Shown: in pieces, positions 34,631-42,492 of the stretch
How the letters are laid out: every line of letters starts with the position of its first letter
Position numbering within the stretch: the first letter of the stretch is position 1
Origin: Rhizobiaceae bacterium
GTDB lineage: Bacteria > Pseudomonadota > Alphaproteobacteria > Rhizobiales > Rhizobiaceae
NCBI GenBank assembly: GCA_023953775.1
Contig: JAMLJD010000034.1
Span: 1 to 43,604 of the forward strand
Direction: 5' to 3'
DNA: 43,604 bases
The notes under the pieces: generated by a model
Databases searched by the model: none
Told to the model about the DNA's origin: nothing
Seen by the model: the letters and a program-made list of their open reading frames with translations, nothing else
Translations under genes and position numbers: made by a program

Positions 34631-35518
34631 GCGTGCCTCCGTTGCGCCGGCGGCGGGCCGGGTCGTCTCGTGGTGATGGGTCTCGGGGCGGGCAGGCGGA
34701 CGGGGCTGCGGCGTCCGGTCCGTCGCTGCGGCGAGGGGCGCAGCAGACTGAGGCCTGACGGCCGGCGTTCCACCGCCGCCACGCGTCCGGCGCACGCCTC
34801 CGAAGCCGAGGAATTCCTCGATCTGGCGGGCATCGCTCAGCGCCGCGCCATCGAATTCGGCGATGATCTTGCCGCGTTCCAGGATCAGAACCCGGTCGGC
34901 CAATGCACTGATGAAGTCGAAATTCTGCTCCACCAGCAGGATCGTCAGGCCCCGGTCCTTGCGCAGCTTCAGCAGCGTCTCCTCGATCTCCTCGATGATG
35001 CTTGGCTGGATGCCTTCGGTGGGTTCGTCGAGCAGAAGCAGCCAGGGATCGGCCATCAGCCCGCGCGCTAGCGCCAGAAGCTGCTGCTCTCCGCCGGAAA
35101 GCGCACCGCCCTCGCGATCGAGCAGCCGGCGGATGCGGGGGAAGCTTGCCAGTACGCCGTCGAGCGTCCCCTCCTCGCCACTGCCCTCGCCATGGTCGTG
35201 CCAGGCGAGCCGGAGGTTCTCGCGCACTGTCAGCTTCGGGAAGATGCCGCGCCCCTGTGGGATGTAGCCGAGCCCGCGCTGGGAACGCTGGTGCGGCTTC
35301 AGCCGCGTGACGTCTTCTCCGTCGAGCGTGATCGAACCGCCGCGTGCCGGCAGAAAGCCCATGATCGTCTTGAGGAGGGTCGACTTGCCCATGCCGTTAT
35401 GGCCGAGAATGCCGACGATCTCGCCGTCATCGACGTGAAGGTCGATGCCGTGCAGCACCGGTATGCGGCCATAGGAGGCGGCGAGCGATCTGACATCGAG
35501 GGCCTTGTCTCCAGCCAT
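33116..35518 (-). CDS. LivF-type ABC ATPase fused in frame to an amidase
   Basis: One uninterrupted 800-codon frame. Residues 1-239 are a complete branched-chain/urea-type ATPase: Walker A GHNGMGKST (39-47), signature LSGGE (140-144), Walker B LLLLDE (160-165), ending in the usual IEEFLGF. Where LivF proteins normally stop, the frame continues through a Pro/Ala/Arg/Thr-rich linker (about 240-296, including HHH) straight into a full amidase (297-800) with no stop and no frameshift. The ATG at 35518 follows the preceding ATPase gene by 5 bp, with AGAAGG inside that gene. The amidase also has its own internal start, so both a fusion and a free amidase could be made. A sequencing indel cannot explain it, since both domains are complete in one frame. 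Confidence 0.85.
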   Translation of the reverse strand: MAGDKALDVRSLAASYGRIPVLHGIDLHVDDGEIVGILGHNGMGKSTLLKTIMGFLPARGGSITLDGEDVTRLKPHQRSQRGLGYIPQGRGIFPKLTVRENLRLAWHDHGEGSGEEGTLDGVLASFPRIRRLLDREGGALSGGEQQLLALARGLMADPWLLLLDEPTEGIQPSIIEEIEETLLKLRKDRGLTILLVEQNFDFISALADRVLILERGKIIAEFDGAALSDARQIEEFLGFGGVRRTRGGGGTPAVRPQSAAPLAAATDRTPQPRPPARPETHHHETTRPAAGATEARMSVRRPTLDQMRDVVQGLGMSMGEREMLDYMTLMEANFQAYDVIDAMPDNLPKVKYPRTPGYRPSAAENPMNAWYVKAEVRGAASGPLSGKKIVLKDNVCLAGVPMMNGASTLEGYTPDVDATVVTRILDAGGTIVGKAHCEYFCLSAGSHTNATGPVHNPYRMGYNASGSSSGCGALVGAGEVEMAIGGDQGGSIRMPASVCGAYGMKPTHGLVPYTGVMPIEPTIDHAGPITGTVRDNALLLEVIAGEDGLDPRQYCPKVDRYTQAVGMGASGMRIGIVREGFGRPESEADVDAKVRQAAEKFRSLGAMVEEVSIPMHLTGPAIWTPIALEGLTDIMMHGNGFATGWEGLYVTSLLDYHANWRARANELSKSLKISMFVGEYMQKQYRGHYYAKAQNLSRLLRQAYDDALARYDVLVMPTTPMKAQPIPGPEEPLAVQIQRAFEMVGNTCPFDTSGHPAMSVPCGLSQGLPVGMMLIGKHYQESTIYRAAGAFEALGDWRAM
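34636..34640 (-). promoter_or_regulatory. Internal Shine-Dalgarno site inside the ATPase-amidase frame
   Basis: GGAGG on the minus strand, 5 bp before the amidase ATG at 34630 and inside the linker coding region. It decides the alternative start: the amidase can be initiated independently although the upstream frame reads into it. Confidence 0.6.
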
Positions 35519-35523
35519 CCGCG

Positions 35524-36237
35524 TCACGCCTTCTTGCCGAGATAGACGTCGCGCACAGCCTGGTCGTTCATAACCGTGTCGACATCGTCCTCGATGAGGA
35601 TGCGGCCCTGGCTGAACACGGTGACCGTCCGGGCGATCGAGCGGATGAACTGCATGTCGTGCTCGACGATGATGATGGCTGCCTCCCGGTTGAGTTCGGC
35701 GACGATCTCCGCCATGCGGCCGACCTCCTCCGCCGTCATGCCGGCCGCCGGCTCGTCGAGCAGGACGAGCCACGGCTCTCCGGCCATCACGATGCCGAGT
35801 TCGACCCGCTGGCGTTCGCCGTGCGACAGCCGGCCGACCTGGGATTTCGCGATCGCGCCGAGGCCCAGACGCTCCAGCGCATCGTCGGCGAGACGGCGTG
35901 CCTTTTGCCTGCCATGGGTGCGGTAGGCCGACAGCCAGATATTCTCGCGGACCGACAGCCCGTCCATGACGCTCGGCACCTGCGTCTTCACGCCGATTCC
36001 GAGGCGCGCGATCCAGTGCGGGTCCCAGCCGGTCGTGTCCTCGCCGTCGATGAAAACATGGCCGCCGCTCGGCTTGAGTTGGCCCGTAAGGCACTTGAAG
36101 AACGTACTCTTTCCCGCCCCGTTCGGCCCGATCAGGCAGCGCAGTTCCTTCCGCTCCAGCCGGAAGTCGACATTGTCGACCGCGGTGACCCCGCCGAACT
36201 GCATCGTCAGCCCGCGTGTTTCAACGACGCTAGACAT
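35524..36237 (-). CDS. Branched-chain/urea-type ABC transporter ATP-binding protein, LivG/UrtD-like
   Basis: A 237-residue ATPase: Walker A GPNGAGKST, Walker B LVLLDEPAAGM, and the family's VEHDM H-loop. The signature is LSHGERQRVELG, the His-containing variant (LSHG rather than LSGG) common in UrtD. The ATG at 36237 overlaps the end of the permease gene by 8 bp; the in-frame start at 36255 would extend further into that gene. It forms the heterodimeric ATPase with the LivF-type domain of the following fusion gene, 5 bp away. Confidence 0.88.
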   Translation of the reverse strand: MSSVVETRGLTMQFGGVTAVDNVDFRLERKELRCLIGPNGAGKSTFFKCLTGQLKPSGGHVFIDGEDTTGWDPHWIARLGIGVKTQVPSVMDGLSVRENIWLSAYRTHGRQKARRLADDALERLGLGAIAKSQVGRLSHGERQRVELGIVMAGEPWLVLLDEPAAGMTAEEVGRMAEIVAELNREAAIIIVEHDMQFIRSIARTVTVFSQGRILIEDDVDTVMNDQAVRDVYLGKKA

Positions 36238-37258
36238 CGGCCATGCTCCGCGCACGGCGCCGCCGGCGCCCTGGCGCCGTCCGCCGACCGGACAGCCCGG
36301 CGCGCTTTCGCAAAAGGTCGATCGAGGGAACCACGCCGCGCGGCAGGAACAGCACCGACAACACCAGGATCAGTCCAAGGATCAGCGTGCTGTCGAACTG
36401 CCCTTGCTGGCCAAGGAGAAATTTGAGGAACGCCAGGATCATGGCGCCGATGACCGGTCCCGTCAGCGTGCCGAGCCCGCCGACGATGCACCACACGATG
36501 ACCTCGGCCGACTGGGCAAGCGAAAACAGCCCCGGCGTCACGATCTCGGCCCAGGAGGCGAACAGCGTGCCGGCGAGCCCGGCGATCGCCCCGCCGATCG
36601 CGAACAGCACCGTCTTGCGGAACCGGACGTCGTAACCCATCAGTTCCACACGCTGCTCGTTCTCGCGGATCGCCACTGCGATGCGGCCGAACGGGCTGGC
36701 GATCAGCCAGCGCATCAGCGCGTAGACGACGAGCAGGGTAACGGCACAGAAATAGTAGAAGCTCCGGTCGTAGATGTACCAGTTCGGATAACCGGGCACG
36801 TTGAGCGTCTGGAAGCCCGGAACGCCGTTGAAGCCGCCGAGCCGCGCGGTGCCGATGACGTATTCCGGACCGGCTGTCGAGTTCACGAACTTGAACAGGA
36901 TCAGCGTCACGACCAGCGTGATGACGCCCAGATAGACGTCCGACAGCCGGCCGTAGAACATCATCGCGCCGAGGACGAACGCGAAGGCCGCCGGAACGGC
37001 GATGCCGAGCAGGAAGGGAACCGTGCTCTCTCCGACATTGATCGCCGCGATCGCGTAGGCATATGCGCCGAGGCCGAAGAAGGCGGCCTGCCCGAAGCAC
37101 AATATGCCGCCGAACCCCCAGATCAGGCCAAGGCTGAGCGCCAGTAGCCCGTAGATGATCAGCACCGTCAGCGTATAGGTGTCGAGCAGCGACGGACCGA
37201 TCAGCATGGCCACGAAGGCGATCGCGATCACGGTCGCGGCATGCCGGAACTCGCCCAT
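36230..37258 (-). CDS. Branched-chain/urea-type ABC transporter permease, LivM/UrtC-like
   Basis: A 342-residue permease of the LivM family. About eight to ten hydrophobic segments are seen, with the typical IWGFGGILCFGQAAFFGLGAYA-type second block (quoted in part: GGILCFGQAAFFGLGAY) and the ATPase-contact region GRIAVAIRENEQRVELMGYD. The ATG at 37258 overlaps the stop of the LivH gene. The C-terminal tail is unusually rich in Arg (RRRRRARSMADV), which is cytosolic. It would form the channel with the LivH-like protein. Confidence 0.88.
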   Translation of the reverse strand: MGEFRHAATVIAIAFVAMLIGPSLLDTYTLTVLIIYGLLALSLGLIWGFGGILCFGQAAFFGLGAYAYAIAAINVGESTVPFLLGIAVPAAFAFVLGAMMFYGRLSDVYLGVITLVVTLILFKFVNSTAGPEYVIGTARLGGFNGVPGFQTLNVPGYPNWYIYDRSFYYFCAVTLLVVYALMRWLIASPFGRIAVAIRENEQRVELMGYDVRFRKTVLFAIGGAIAGLAGTLFASWAEIVTPGLFSLAQSAEVIVWCIVGGLGTLTGPVIGAMILAFLKFLLGQQGQFDSTLILGLILVLSVLFLPRGVVPSIDLLRKRAGLSGRRTAPGRRRRRARSMADV

Positions 37259-38124
37259 CACATGCTGCCCCGGAAGAAGCGGCCGGTGATGCCCTGGGGA
37301 AGCAGCCTGAGCAGGATGACGGCGGCGATCAGCAGCGCGATCTCTCCGACCATCGAGTTCACCGAGAAGGTGAAGATCTGCGAGACAAGGCCGAACAGCG
37401 TCGCGCTCGACAGCAGCCCCGCGATGACCGATGCGCCGCCGGAGATGACGGTGATGAACGCCTTGGCGATGTATTGCGTCCCCGACGTCGGCACCAGGCC
37501 GACGAGCGGCGCCAGTACGCCGCCGGCGAGGCCGGTCAGCGCCGATCCCGCGAAGAATGTCAGCATGTAGATCCTGTCGGGGCTGTAGCCGAGCGCGGAA
37601 GCCATGTCGGAGCGCTGCATGGTACCGCGCGCGATCAGCCCCCATCGCGTACCCGACAGCACCGCGTAGATCGCGACGACCATGACGGCGGTGACGACGA
37701 TGACGAACAGATTGTAGCCGTTGACCTGGTAGGCGCCGATCGGGAAGCCCTCGATCGGCACCGAAATGCCGGTCGTCGTGTTGCCGAAGATCAGTGTCGC
37801 CAGCCCGATCAGGAGCAGGCTCAGCCCCCAGGTCGCAAGCATCGTGTCGACGAGCCGGCCGTAGAGGAAGCGGATCACCAGCCGCTCGATGACCAGGCCG
37901 AGAATGCCGACGGTCAGCGGCGCGACGATCAGCATCGCGACATAGATGTTCACGCCCGCCCCCACCGCCACGATGGTCGCGTAGCCACCCACCATCATGA
38001 ACTCGCCATGGGCGAGATTGATGACGCGCATCATCCCGAACACGACCGCCAGCCCCGCGCTGATCAGGACCAGGAGCGCGATCGAGTAGATCACCTGAAA
38101 TGCTACGACGAGTGCCAGATCCAC
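37258..38124 (-). CDS. Branched-chain/urea-type ABC transporter permease, LivH/UrtB-like
   Basis: A 288-residue permease of the LivH family; VFGMMRVINLAHGEFMMVGG is the standard opening block of this group. Start: GTG at 38124 with GAGG 8 bp upstream. It overlaps the next permease gene in an ATGA arrangement. The 118-bp gap to the binding-protein gene contains three stem-loops, which may lower expression of this and later genes relative to the binding protein. Confidence 0.89.
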   Translation of the reverse strand: MDLALVVAFQVIYSIALLVLISAGLAVVFGMMRVINLAHGEFMMVGGYATIVAVGAGVNIYVAMLIVAPLTVGILGLVIERLVIRFLYGRLVDTMLATWGLSLLLIGLATLIFGNTTTGISVPIEGFPIGAYQVNGYNLFVIVVTAVMVVAIYAVLSGTRWGLIARGTMQRSDMASALGYSPDRIYMLTFFAGSALTGLAGGVLAPLVGLVPTSGTQYIAKAFITVISGGASVIAGLLSSATLFGLVSQIFTFSVNSMVGEIALLIAAVILLRLLPQGITGRFFRGSM

Positions 38125-38140
38125 GGTTTCGACCTCTTCG

Positions 38141-38232
38141 CCCCGCCATATGGCGGGGACACGCCACCCCGTCGGAAACCGGGCGCACCCGGTTCCGCGC
38201 GGGGATTTTGTGGCGAGGGGGCGGACCCCCTC
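38141..38232 (-). other. Cluster of three stem-loops between the binding-protein and permease genes
   Basis: Three inverted repeats in 92 bp: the perfect 18-bp palindrome CCCCGCCATATGGCGGGG (38141-38158); a hairpin of GGAA(A)CCGGG with CCCGGTTCC (38174-38196); and GAGGGGG-CGGA-CCCCCTC (38215-38232), a 7-bp stem with a tetraloop. No T tracts follow. Such structures often protect the 3' end of the more abundant binding-protein message in ABC operons. Confidence 0.6.
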
Positions 38233-38242
38233 ACCGTCTCGA

Positions 38243-39475
38243 TCAGATCTTGATTTCGTACTGCTGGTTGTCGTCCGGATTGGCGACCAGGTCGCAAACC
38301 GCCTGCGTGTCGACCGGCTGGCGCTGCGAGAAGCTCTCGAGCACCTTCATGGTCTGGTTTTCGAACTCCATCAGATGGACATCCAGGATCGCATGATGGG
38401 TCTTGGGATCAACGCTGACCTTGCCGGCCGGGCCGTCGATGCTGAGACCGCCCTCGATCGCCTCGATGACCTTCATGCGTTCGGCCGAGCCGGCGTTCTT
38501 CACCGCCTGTGCCCACAACAGCAGGCCCTGATAATGCGAAACCGCAATCTCGTGGATCAGCGAGGTGTCACCGAACTTGTCGCCCCAGGCCTTGAGGAAC
38601 GCGGCGTTCACCGGCGAGTCGAGCTCCGGCGAATAATTGTAGGCGACGACAATGCCGTTGCCTTCCTCGGCCGTCAGAACCTTGTGCTCGTTGCCAACGC
38701 CGAGCGTGGTCGAGGCCATCGGGATCTTCGACTTCATGCCGGCGGCCGCCCACTGGCGGAAGAACGACATGTGGGGACCACCGACAAGCGCGCACACCAC
38801 GATGTCGGGCGCCGCCGTCTGGATCTTGGCGATCGTCGCGCCGAAATCGGAAACGTCGAGCGGGAAGAAGTCGGTCTGGATCACCTCGCCGCCGGCGTCC
38901 TCGCCATATTTCTTCATCCAGCGGGCTGTGATCTGGCCGTAATTGTAGTCGGCGGCGAGAATGTAGATTTTCTTGCCCCACTTCTTGATCGCGGCCGGCA
39001 TCAGCACCTCGACCTGCTGCGCCGGCGTCACGCCGTCGATGCAGATGTTGCGGTCGCAAACGCCGCCCTCGTAGAGCACGTTGTAGAAATAGAGGATGTT
39101 GGCCTTGTGCAGCGTCTGCCGGATCGCCTCGCGCGAGGCTGACAGGATGCCGCCATGGACCACGTCGACCTTGTCCTGGCGCACCAGCTTCTGCGCATAT
39201 TGCGTGTAGAGCGCCATGTCCGACTGGGTGTCGTAGGAGACGATCTCGACCTGCTGCCCGTTGAGCCCGCCGCCGGCATTGATCTGGTCGACGGCGAGTT
39301 GCAGCGCCATGTCCATGGGTTTGCCATAGGCATCGAAGATGCCGGACGTGTCGAGCAGCGAGCCGATCTTGAGCGTGTCGGCCGCGAGTGCGCGTCCGAC
39401 GATCGCCGGCATGGCGAGCGAACCGAGCATGGTGGCGGAGCCGGCTGCGAGAAATGTGCGTCTGTCGATGGTCAT
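38243..39475 (-). CDS. Urea/amide-type ABC transporter substrate-binding protein (UrtA/AmiC family) with a Tat-like signal
   Basis: A 410-residue periplasmic binding protein of the receptor-ligand-binding type (Peripla_BP_5/6), resembling UrtA and AmiC. The N-terminus, DRRTFLAAGSATMLG, is a twin-arginine-like export signal with cleavage after A-L-A near residue 31. Fold blocks include SLLDTSGIFDAYGKP and VDVVHGGILSASREA. Ligand: an amide, urea or short amide-like compound is inferred from family plus the amidase in the same operon. Start: ATG at 39475, 33 bp after the flotillin gene stop, so both may share a transcript. Confidence 0.88.
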   Translation of the reverse strand: MTIDRRTFLAAGSATMLGSLAMPAIVGRALAADTLKIGSLLDTSGIFDAYGKPMDMALQLAVDQINAGGGLNGQQVEIVSYDTQSDMALYTQYAQKLVRQDKVDVVHGGILSASREAIRQTLHKANILYFYNVLYEGGVCDRNICIDGVTPAQQVEVLMPAAIKKWGKKIYILAADYNYGQITARWMKKYGEDAGGEVIQTDFFPLDVSDFGATIAKIQTAAPDIVVCALVGGPHMSFFRQWAAAGMKSKIPMASTTLGVGNEHKVLTAEEGNGIVVAYNYSPELDSPVNAAFLKAWGDKFGDTSLIHEIAVSHYQGLLLWAQAVKNAGSAERMKVIEAIEGGLSIDGPAGKVSVDPKTHHAILDVHLMEFENQTMKVLESFSQRQPVDTQAVCDLVANPDDNQQYEIKI

Positions 39476-39508
39476 TTCAACTGCTTCCTTCTCAAGTGTT
39501 CCCGATTG

Positions 39509-41110
39509 TCAGTTGTCTTTCTTGGTGCGCGTCGCCGCGGCGGCACGCCCTGCGGCATCCGCCGTGCGGCCCGCGAGTTGAGCGTCGAAATCAAGGCCGA
39601 TCTCGTCGCCGAGCTTTTTCATCATCGGCAGTTGCACCGACATGCCGAGGATCGATTCCAGCGCCTGGTTAAAGGGCGAACTGTCGCCGCCGCCGGTACC
39701 GCCGCCGTTCTGGCCGAGGCCACCGATATGATTGATGCGGATGGAATCGATCTTCTCGACCGGCTTCATCATCTGCGCGGCGATCTCCGGCAGTCGGTCG
39801 AGCTTGTGGGTTTCCAGCCTAGCCCTCAGAAGCGCGTCGCTCTGCTGGTTCTCGGCCTCGATCTGCGCCCGCTTGCCCTCCGCTTCCGCGACAAGGCGGC
39901 CGCGCTCGGCATTGCCGCGCAGCTCCGTCGCCTCACCTTCGGCCTTCGCGAGCGCGCGGATCGAGCTTGCCTTGGATTTCGTGCGGGCGTCGTCGACATC
40001 CGCCTCCTCGGCCGCGCGGAGCAATGCCAGCCTGCGCGCCCGCTCCGCCACGGCGATTTCCCGCGAGGTCTGGACCTCTTCCTGCGCCTCGACGATCTTC
40101 AGCCGGGCGCTTTCGGTCTTGGCCTGCTCGAGCGTTTCCTGCGCCCGCTTGCCGGCGATCAGGATCGCATTGTCGATCTTGTTCTGCTCGACCTCGGTGA
40201 TGGCTTCCATCTCGCGCTTGCGCAGATGCAGGTCGCGCTCGATCTCGGCCTGCTTCGTCTGCCGCTCGCGCTCGATGCGCGCTTCCTCCGACAGGGCGCC
40301 GGAGCGCGTCCGCGCGGTCTCGATTTCGGTGTCGGCCTGGATGCGCCGCTGCTCGATATCAAGACGCTTGGCGATCTCGGTATCCTCCTGCTCGCGCTCG
40401 ATCGACAGCCGCTCCTTGGCTTGCTCGAGATGGCGGCGGCGGATCGCGATATCGGTGTCGGCCTCGACGTTGACGCGCGCCTTGCGGTTTTCCGAGATGA
40501 GCTCGGCCAGCCGCCGCATGCCGACCGCATTGAATGCATTGGTGTCGTCGAGCGTGGCGAACGGCGTCTGGTCGAGCCGCACCAGCGACACCGATTCCAC
40601 CATCAGGCCCGAGCTCGCGAGATTTTCCGCGAGCCGCGCCGCCACGGCGGCAACGTAGCCCGTGCGGTCTTCGTGCAGCGCGTCCATCGTCCGCACCGCC
40701 GCCTCGCCCTGCACGGCATCGATCAGCTTGCCGGCAAGCAGCGCCTGCATTTCGTCCTCGCGAAAGGCCTTGGAACCGAACGCCTGGGCAGCGGTCGCGA
40801 TACCTTCAACGGTCGGCTGGACGCGGACGTGGAATTCGAGCGCGACGTCGACGCGCAGCCGGTCGGCGGTAATCAGCGCTGTATTGCCGGCACGCTCGAC
40901 CGCCAGCCGCATCGATCGCATGTTCATGCGGTCGATCTTGTGGAGGAAGGGGAGCGCCAGGGCACCGCCATCGATGACGATCCTGCGGCCGCCGGCGCCG
41001 GTACGGATCAGGGCCGTGTCGCGCGTCGACTTGGCGTAGAACCGGTTCATGACGGCGATCGCTATGACTGCAAGCACGATCAGCGCGAGAACGAGAAGGG
41101 TCCAGTACAA
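39509..41110 (-). CDS. Flotillin-like SPFH-domain membrane protein
   Basis: A 533-residue protein: one N-terminal membrane segment (LLVLALIVLAVIAIAVM, about 5-21), an SPFH/band-7 domain to about residue 200, a long charged coiled coil rich in Glu, Arg and Ala (about 200-430), and a Gly-rich tail with GGGTGGGD. This is the YqiK/flotillin plan; such proteins form oligomeric membrane scaffolds. Start: TTG at 41110 with a perfect AGGAGG 5 bp upstream and hydrophobic residues following at once. It lies directly upstream of the amide-importer genes in the same direction, and three copies of a candidate operator precede it; a role in organising that importer is a guess. Confidence 0.85.
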   Translation of the reverse strand: MYWTLLVLALIVLAVIAIAVMNRFYAKSTRDTALIRTGAGGRRIVIDGGALALPFLHKIDRMNMRSMRLAVERAGNTALITADRLRVDVALEFHVRVQPTVEGIATAAQAFGSKAFREDEMQALLAGKLIDAVQGEAAVRTMDALHEDRTGYVAAVAARLAENLASSGLMVESVSLVRLDQTPFATLDDTNAFNAVGMRRLAELISENRKARVNVEADTDIAIRRRHLEQAKERLSIEREQEDTEIAKRLDIEQRRIQADTEIETARTRSGALSEEARIERERQTKQAEIERDLHLRKREMEAITEVEQNKIDNAILIAGKRAQETLEQAKTESARLKIVEAQEEVQTSREIAVAERARRLALLRAAEEADVDDARTKSKASSIRALAKAEGEATELRGNAERGRLVAEAEGKRAQIEAENQQSDALLRARLETHKLDRLPEIAAQMMKPVEKIDSIRINHIGGLGQNGGGTGGGDSSPFNQALESILGMSVQLPMMKKLGDEIGLDFDAQLAGRTADAAGRAAAATRTKKDN

Positions 41111-41149
41111 ATCGGCCTCCTGTCGAGACGGTCCCCATGCCGCCTTTTA

Positions 41150-41213
41150 TTTGAATTGGAAAACGTCTAGCGCCTGAAACTTTCCGTTTCAAGCTTTTAT
41201 TTTCCATTTCAAA
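41150..41213. promoter_or_regulatory. Three copies of a TTTCC-A/G-WTTCAA element before the flotillin-importer operon
   Basis: TTTCCATTTCAAA (41201-41213), TTTCCGTTTCAAG (41181-41193) and, in the opposite orientation, TTTGAATTGGAAA (41150-41162) lie in the 141-bp gap between the AmiC-like gene and flotillin. The first two are exactly 20 bp apart, about two helical turns. The 41150 copy is the exact reverse complement of the copy before the AmiC-like gene (42414). Operator candidates for the MarR regulator at 42493. Confidence 0.55.
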
Positions 41214-41251
41214 CAAATGGACGAATGCCACCAGAATGGCGGCAGGGCTGC

Positions 41252-42373
41252 CTAGGAGAGCTTGTCTATGATGTGGAACAGGTGACCGTCGGCGCGGGAC
41301 AGGTAGATGGTCATGTCCTTGCGGTCATTGGAGTGGAAGCTTCCGCTCCGGGCGCTGCGGTAGCGGATGGGCCCCGATGCGCCACGCCGCTGGTGCTCGT
41401 GCATCGCGGCGTAGAAATGGATCCCCTCATAGAGCGACTGGCCGAGCGCGTTGAGCGCCGGCGGGCACCGGTCGTGGATCGACCGATAGCGCTCCTTGAA
41501 CTCCTCGTTCTCGTCGGTCGCGACCGATGCGAAATAGGACGAAGCGGCAAACAGGCGCTTGGTGTATTCGGCGCCGGTCGCCATCAGGACGTTTTCCTCG
41601 ATCGCGGTCGAGAAGCGGAAAATGCGGCGGTCGAGGCCCATCTGGCCGAAGGCGCGGTTGAAATCGACCGCGTCTTGTCCGACCAGCGAAACGAGCACGA
41701 TATCCGGCCTGGTCTCGGCGATGCGCTCCACAAGCCATTCGGGCTGGTCGAAACCGAACGGCACGTAGCCGTCGAACGTCACGGTCCCGCCGCATGCCGC
41801 GATGCTCTGCCGCGCAACCGCGTGCGAGGAGCGCGGCCAGACATAGTCGTTGCCGATCAGCGCCCACCGGCGCACTTTCAGCAGCCGCGACAGATTGCGG
41901 ATCGCCGGCTGCAGCTGGTCGGCGGGCGTCTCGCCGATCGTATAGACGTTGGGGCTGTGCTCGTTGCCCTCATAGAGCGGCGTGTAGACATAGGGAATCC
42001 GGCCGCGCACCACCTTGTTCAGTCGCTGGCGCACGGAACTGACGTTCATGCCCACGATCGCTTCGATGCTGCCCTGCTCGATCAGCGCCGCAATCTCGCG
42101 TTCCAGCGCACCGCCGGCGGAATCGTCGGAATCCATGAACAGCGGCACGATCGGCGCGCCCGAAATGCCGGCACGCTGGTTGATCTCGTGGATGGCGAGC
42201 TGCGCGCTCGAAATGCAGGACGGTCCCCATATGCCCGCCGACCCGCTCATCGGCGCAAGAACGGCTACCGCATGTTCCCGGGGCAACATCTCCCCGAGCC
42301 GTCTCGACCGGGTTCTCGGCCCGACGGCGTCGCATTCGTCCAGCGCTGTCGCTCGCCCCAGAAGCTCTTGCAC
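41252..42373 (-). CDS. AmiC-like amide-sensing protein (periplasmic-binding fold, no export signal)
   Basis: A 373-residue protein with the same receptor-binding fold as the importer's binding protein (VAVLAPMSGSAGIWGPS lead, VGMNVSSVRQRLNKV, TPLYEGNEHSPNVYT). The N-terminus (MQELLGRATALDECDA) has no hydrophobic signal and about 35 polar residues precede the fold, so it should stay in the cytosol like AmiC, the amide sensor of Pseudomonas amidase regulation. AmiC acts by sequestering the antiterminator AmiR; no AmiR is encoded here, but a MarR gene is divergent. Start: GTG at 42373; the ribosome site is weak. Cytosolic location is inferred from the missing signal. Confidence 0.8.
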   Translation of the reverse strand: MQELLGRATALDECDAVGPRTRSRRLGEMLPREHAVAVLAPMSGSAGIWGPSCISSAQLAIHEINQRAGISGAPIVPLFMDSDDSAGGALEREIAALIEQGSIEAIVGMNVSSVRQRLNKVVRGRIPYVYTPLYEGNEHSPNVYTIGETPADQLQPAIRNLSRLLKVRRWALIGNDYVWPRSSHAVARQSIAACGGTVTFDGYVPFGFDQPEWLVERIAETRPDIVLVSLVGQDAVDFNRAFGQMGLDRRIFRFSTAIEENVLMATGAEYTKRLFAASSYFASVATDENEEFKERYRSIHDRCPPALNALGQSLYEGIHFYAAMHEHQRRGASGPIRYRSARSGSFHSNDRKDMTIYLSRADGHLFHIIDKLS

Positions 42374-42413
42374 GACGTTTATGGTCGCCTTCTGCCGAAA
42401 AGGACTGGATAGC

Positions 42414-42446
42414 TTTCCAATTCAAATATATTAGACCGATTTCAAA
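42414..42446. promoter_or_regulatory. TTTCCAATTCAAA element in the AmiC-like/MarR divergent gap
   Basis: TTTCCAATTCAAA at 42414-42426 exactly repeats, inverted, the element at 41150-41162; a partial copy, CGATTTCAAA, follows at 42437-42446. They lie 40-80 bp before both divergent genes, where a MarR repressor would control itself and the sensor gene. Confidence 0.5.
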
Positions 42447-42492
42447 CGCTGTTGCAACTCGTTCGAACCGCGAGCTCATCAGGAGGAAGACG

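Noticed and set aside
35519..36094. Upstream extension of the ATPase-amidase frame over the LivG-type gene
   Set aside because: The extension is out of frame with the real LivG-type gene and reads as Arg/Gly-rich noise. The ABC fold starts just after 35518.
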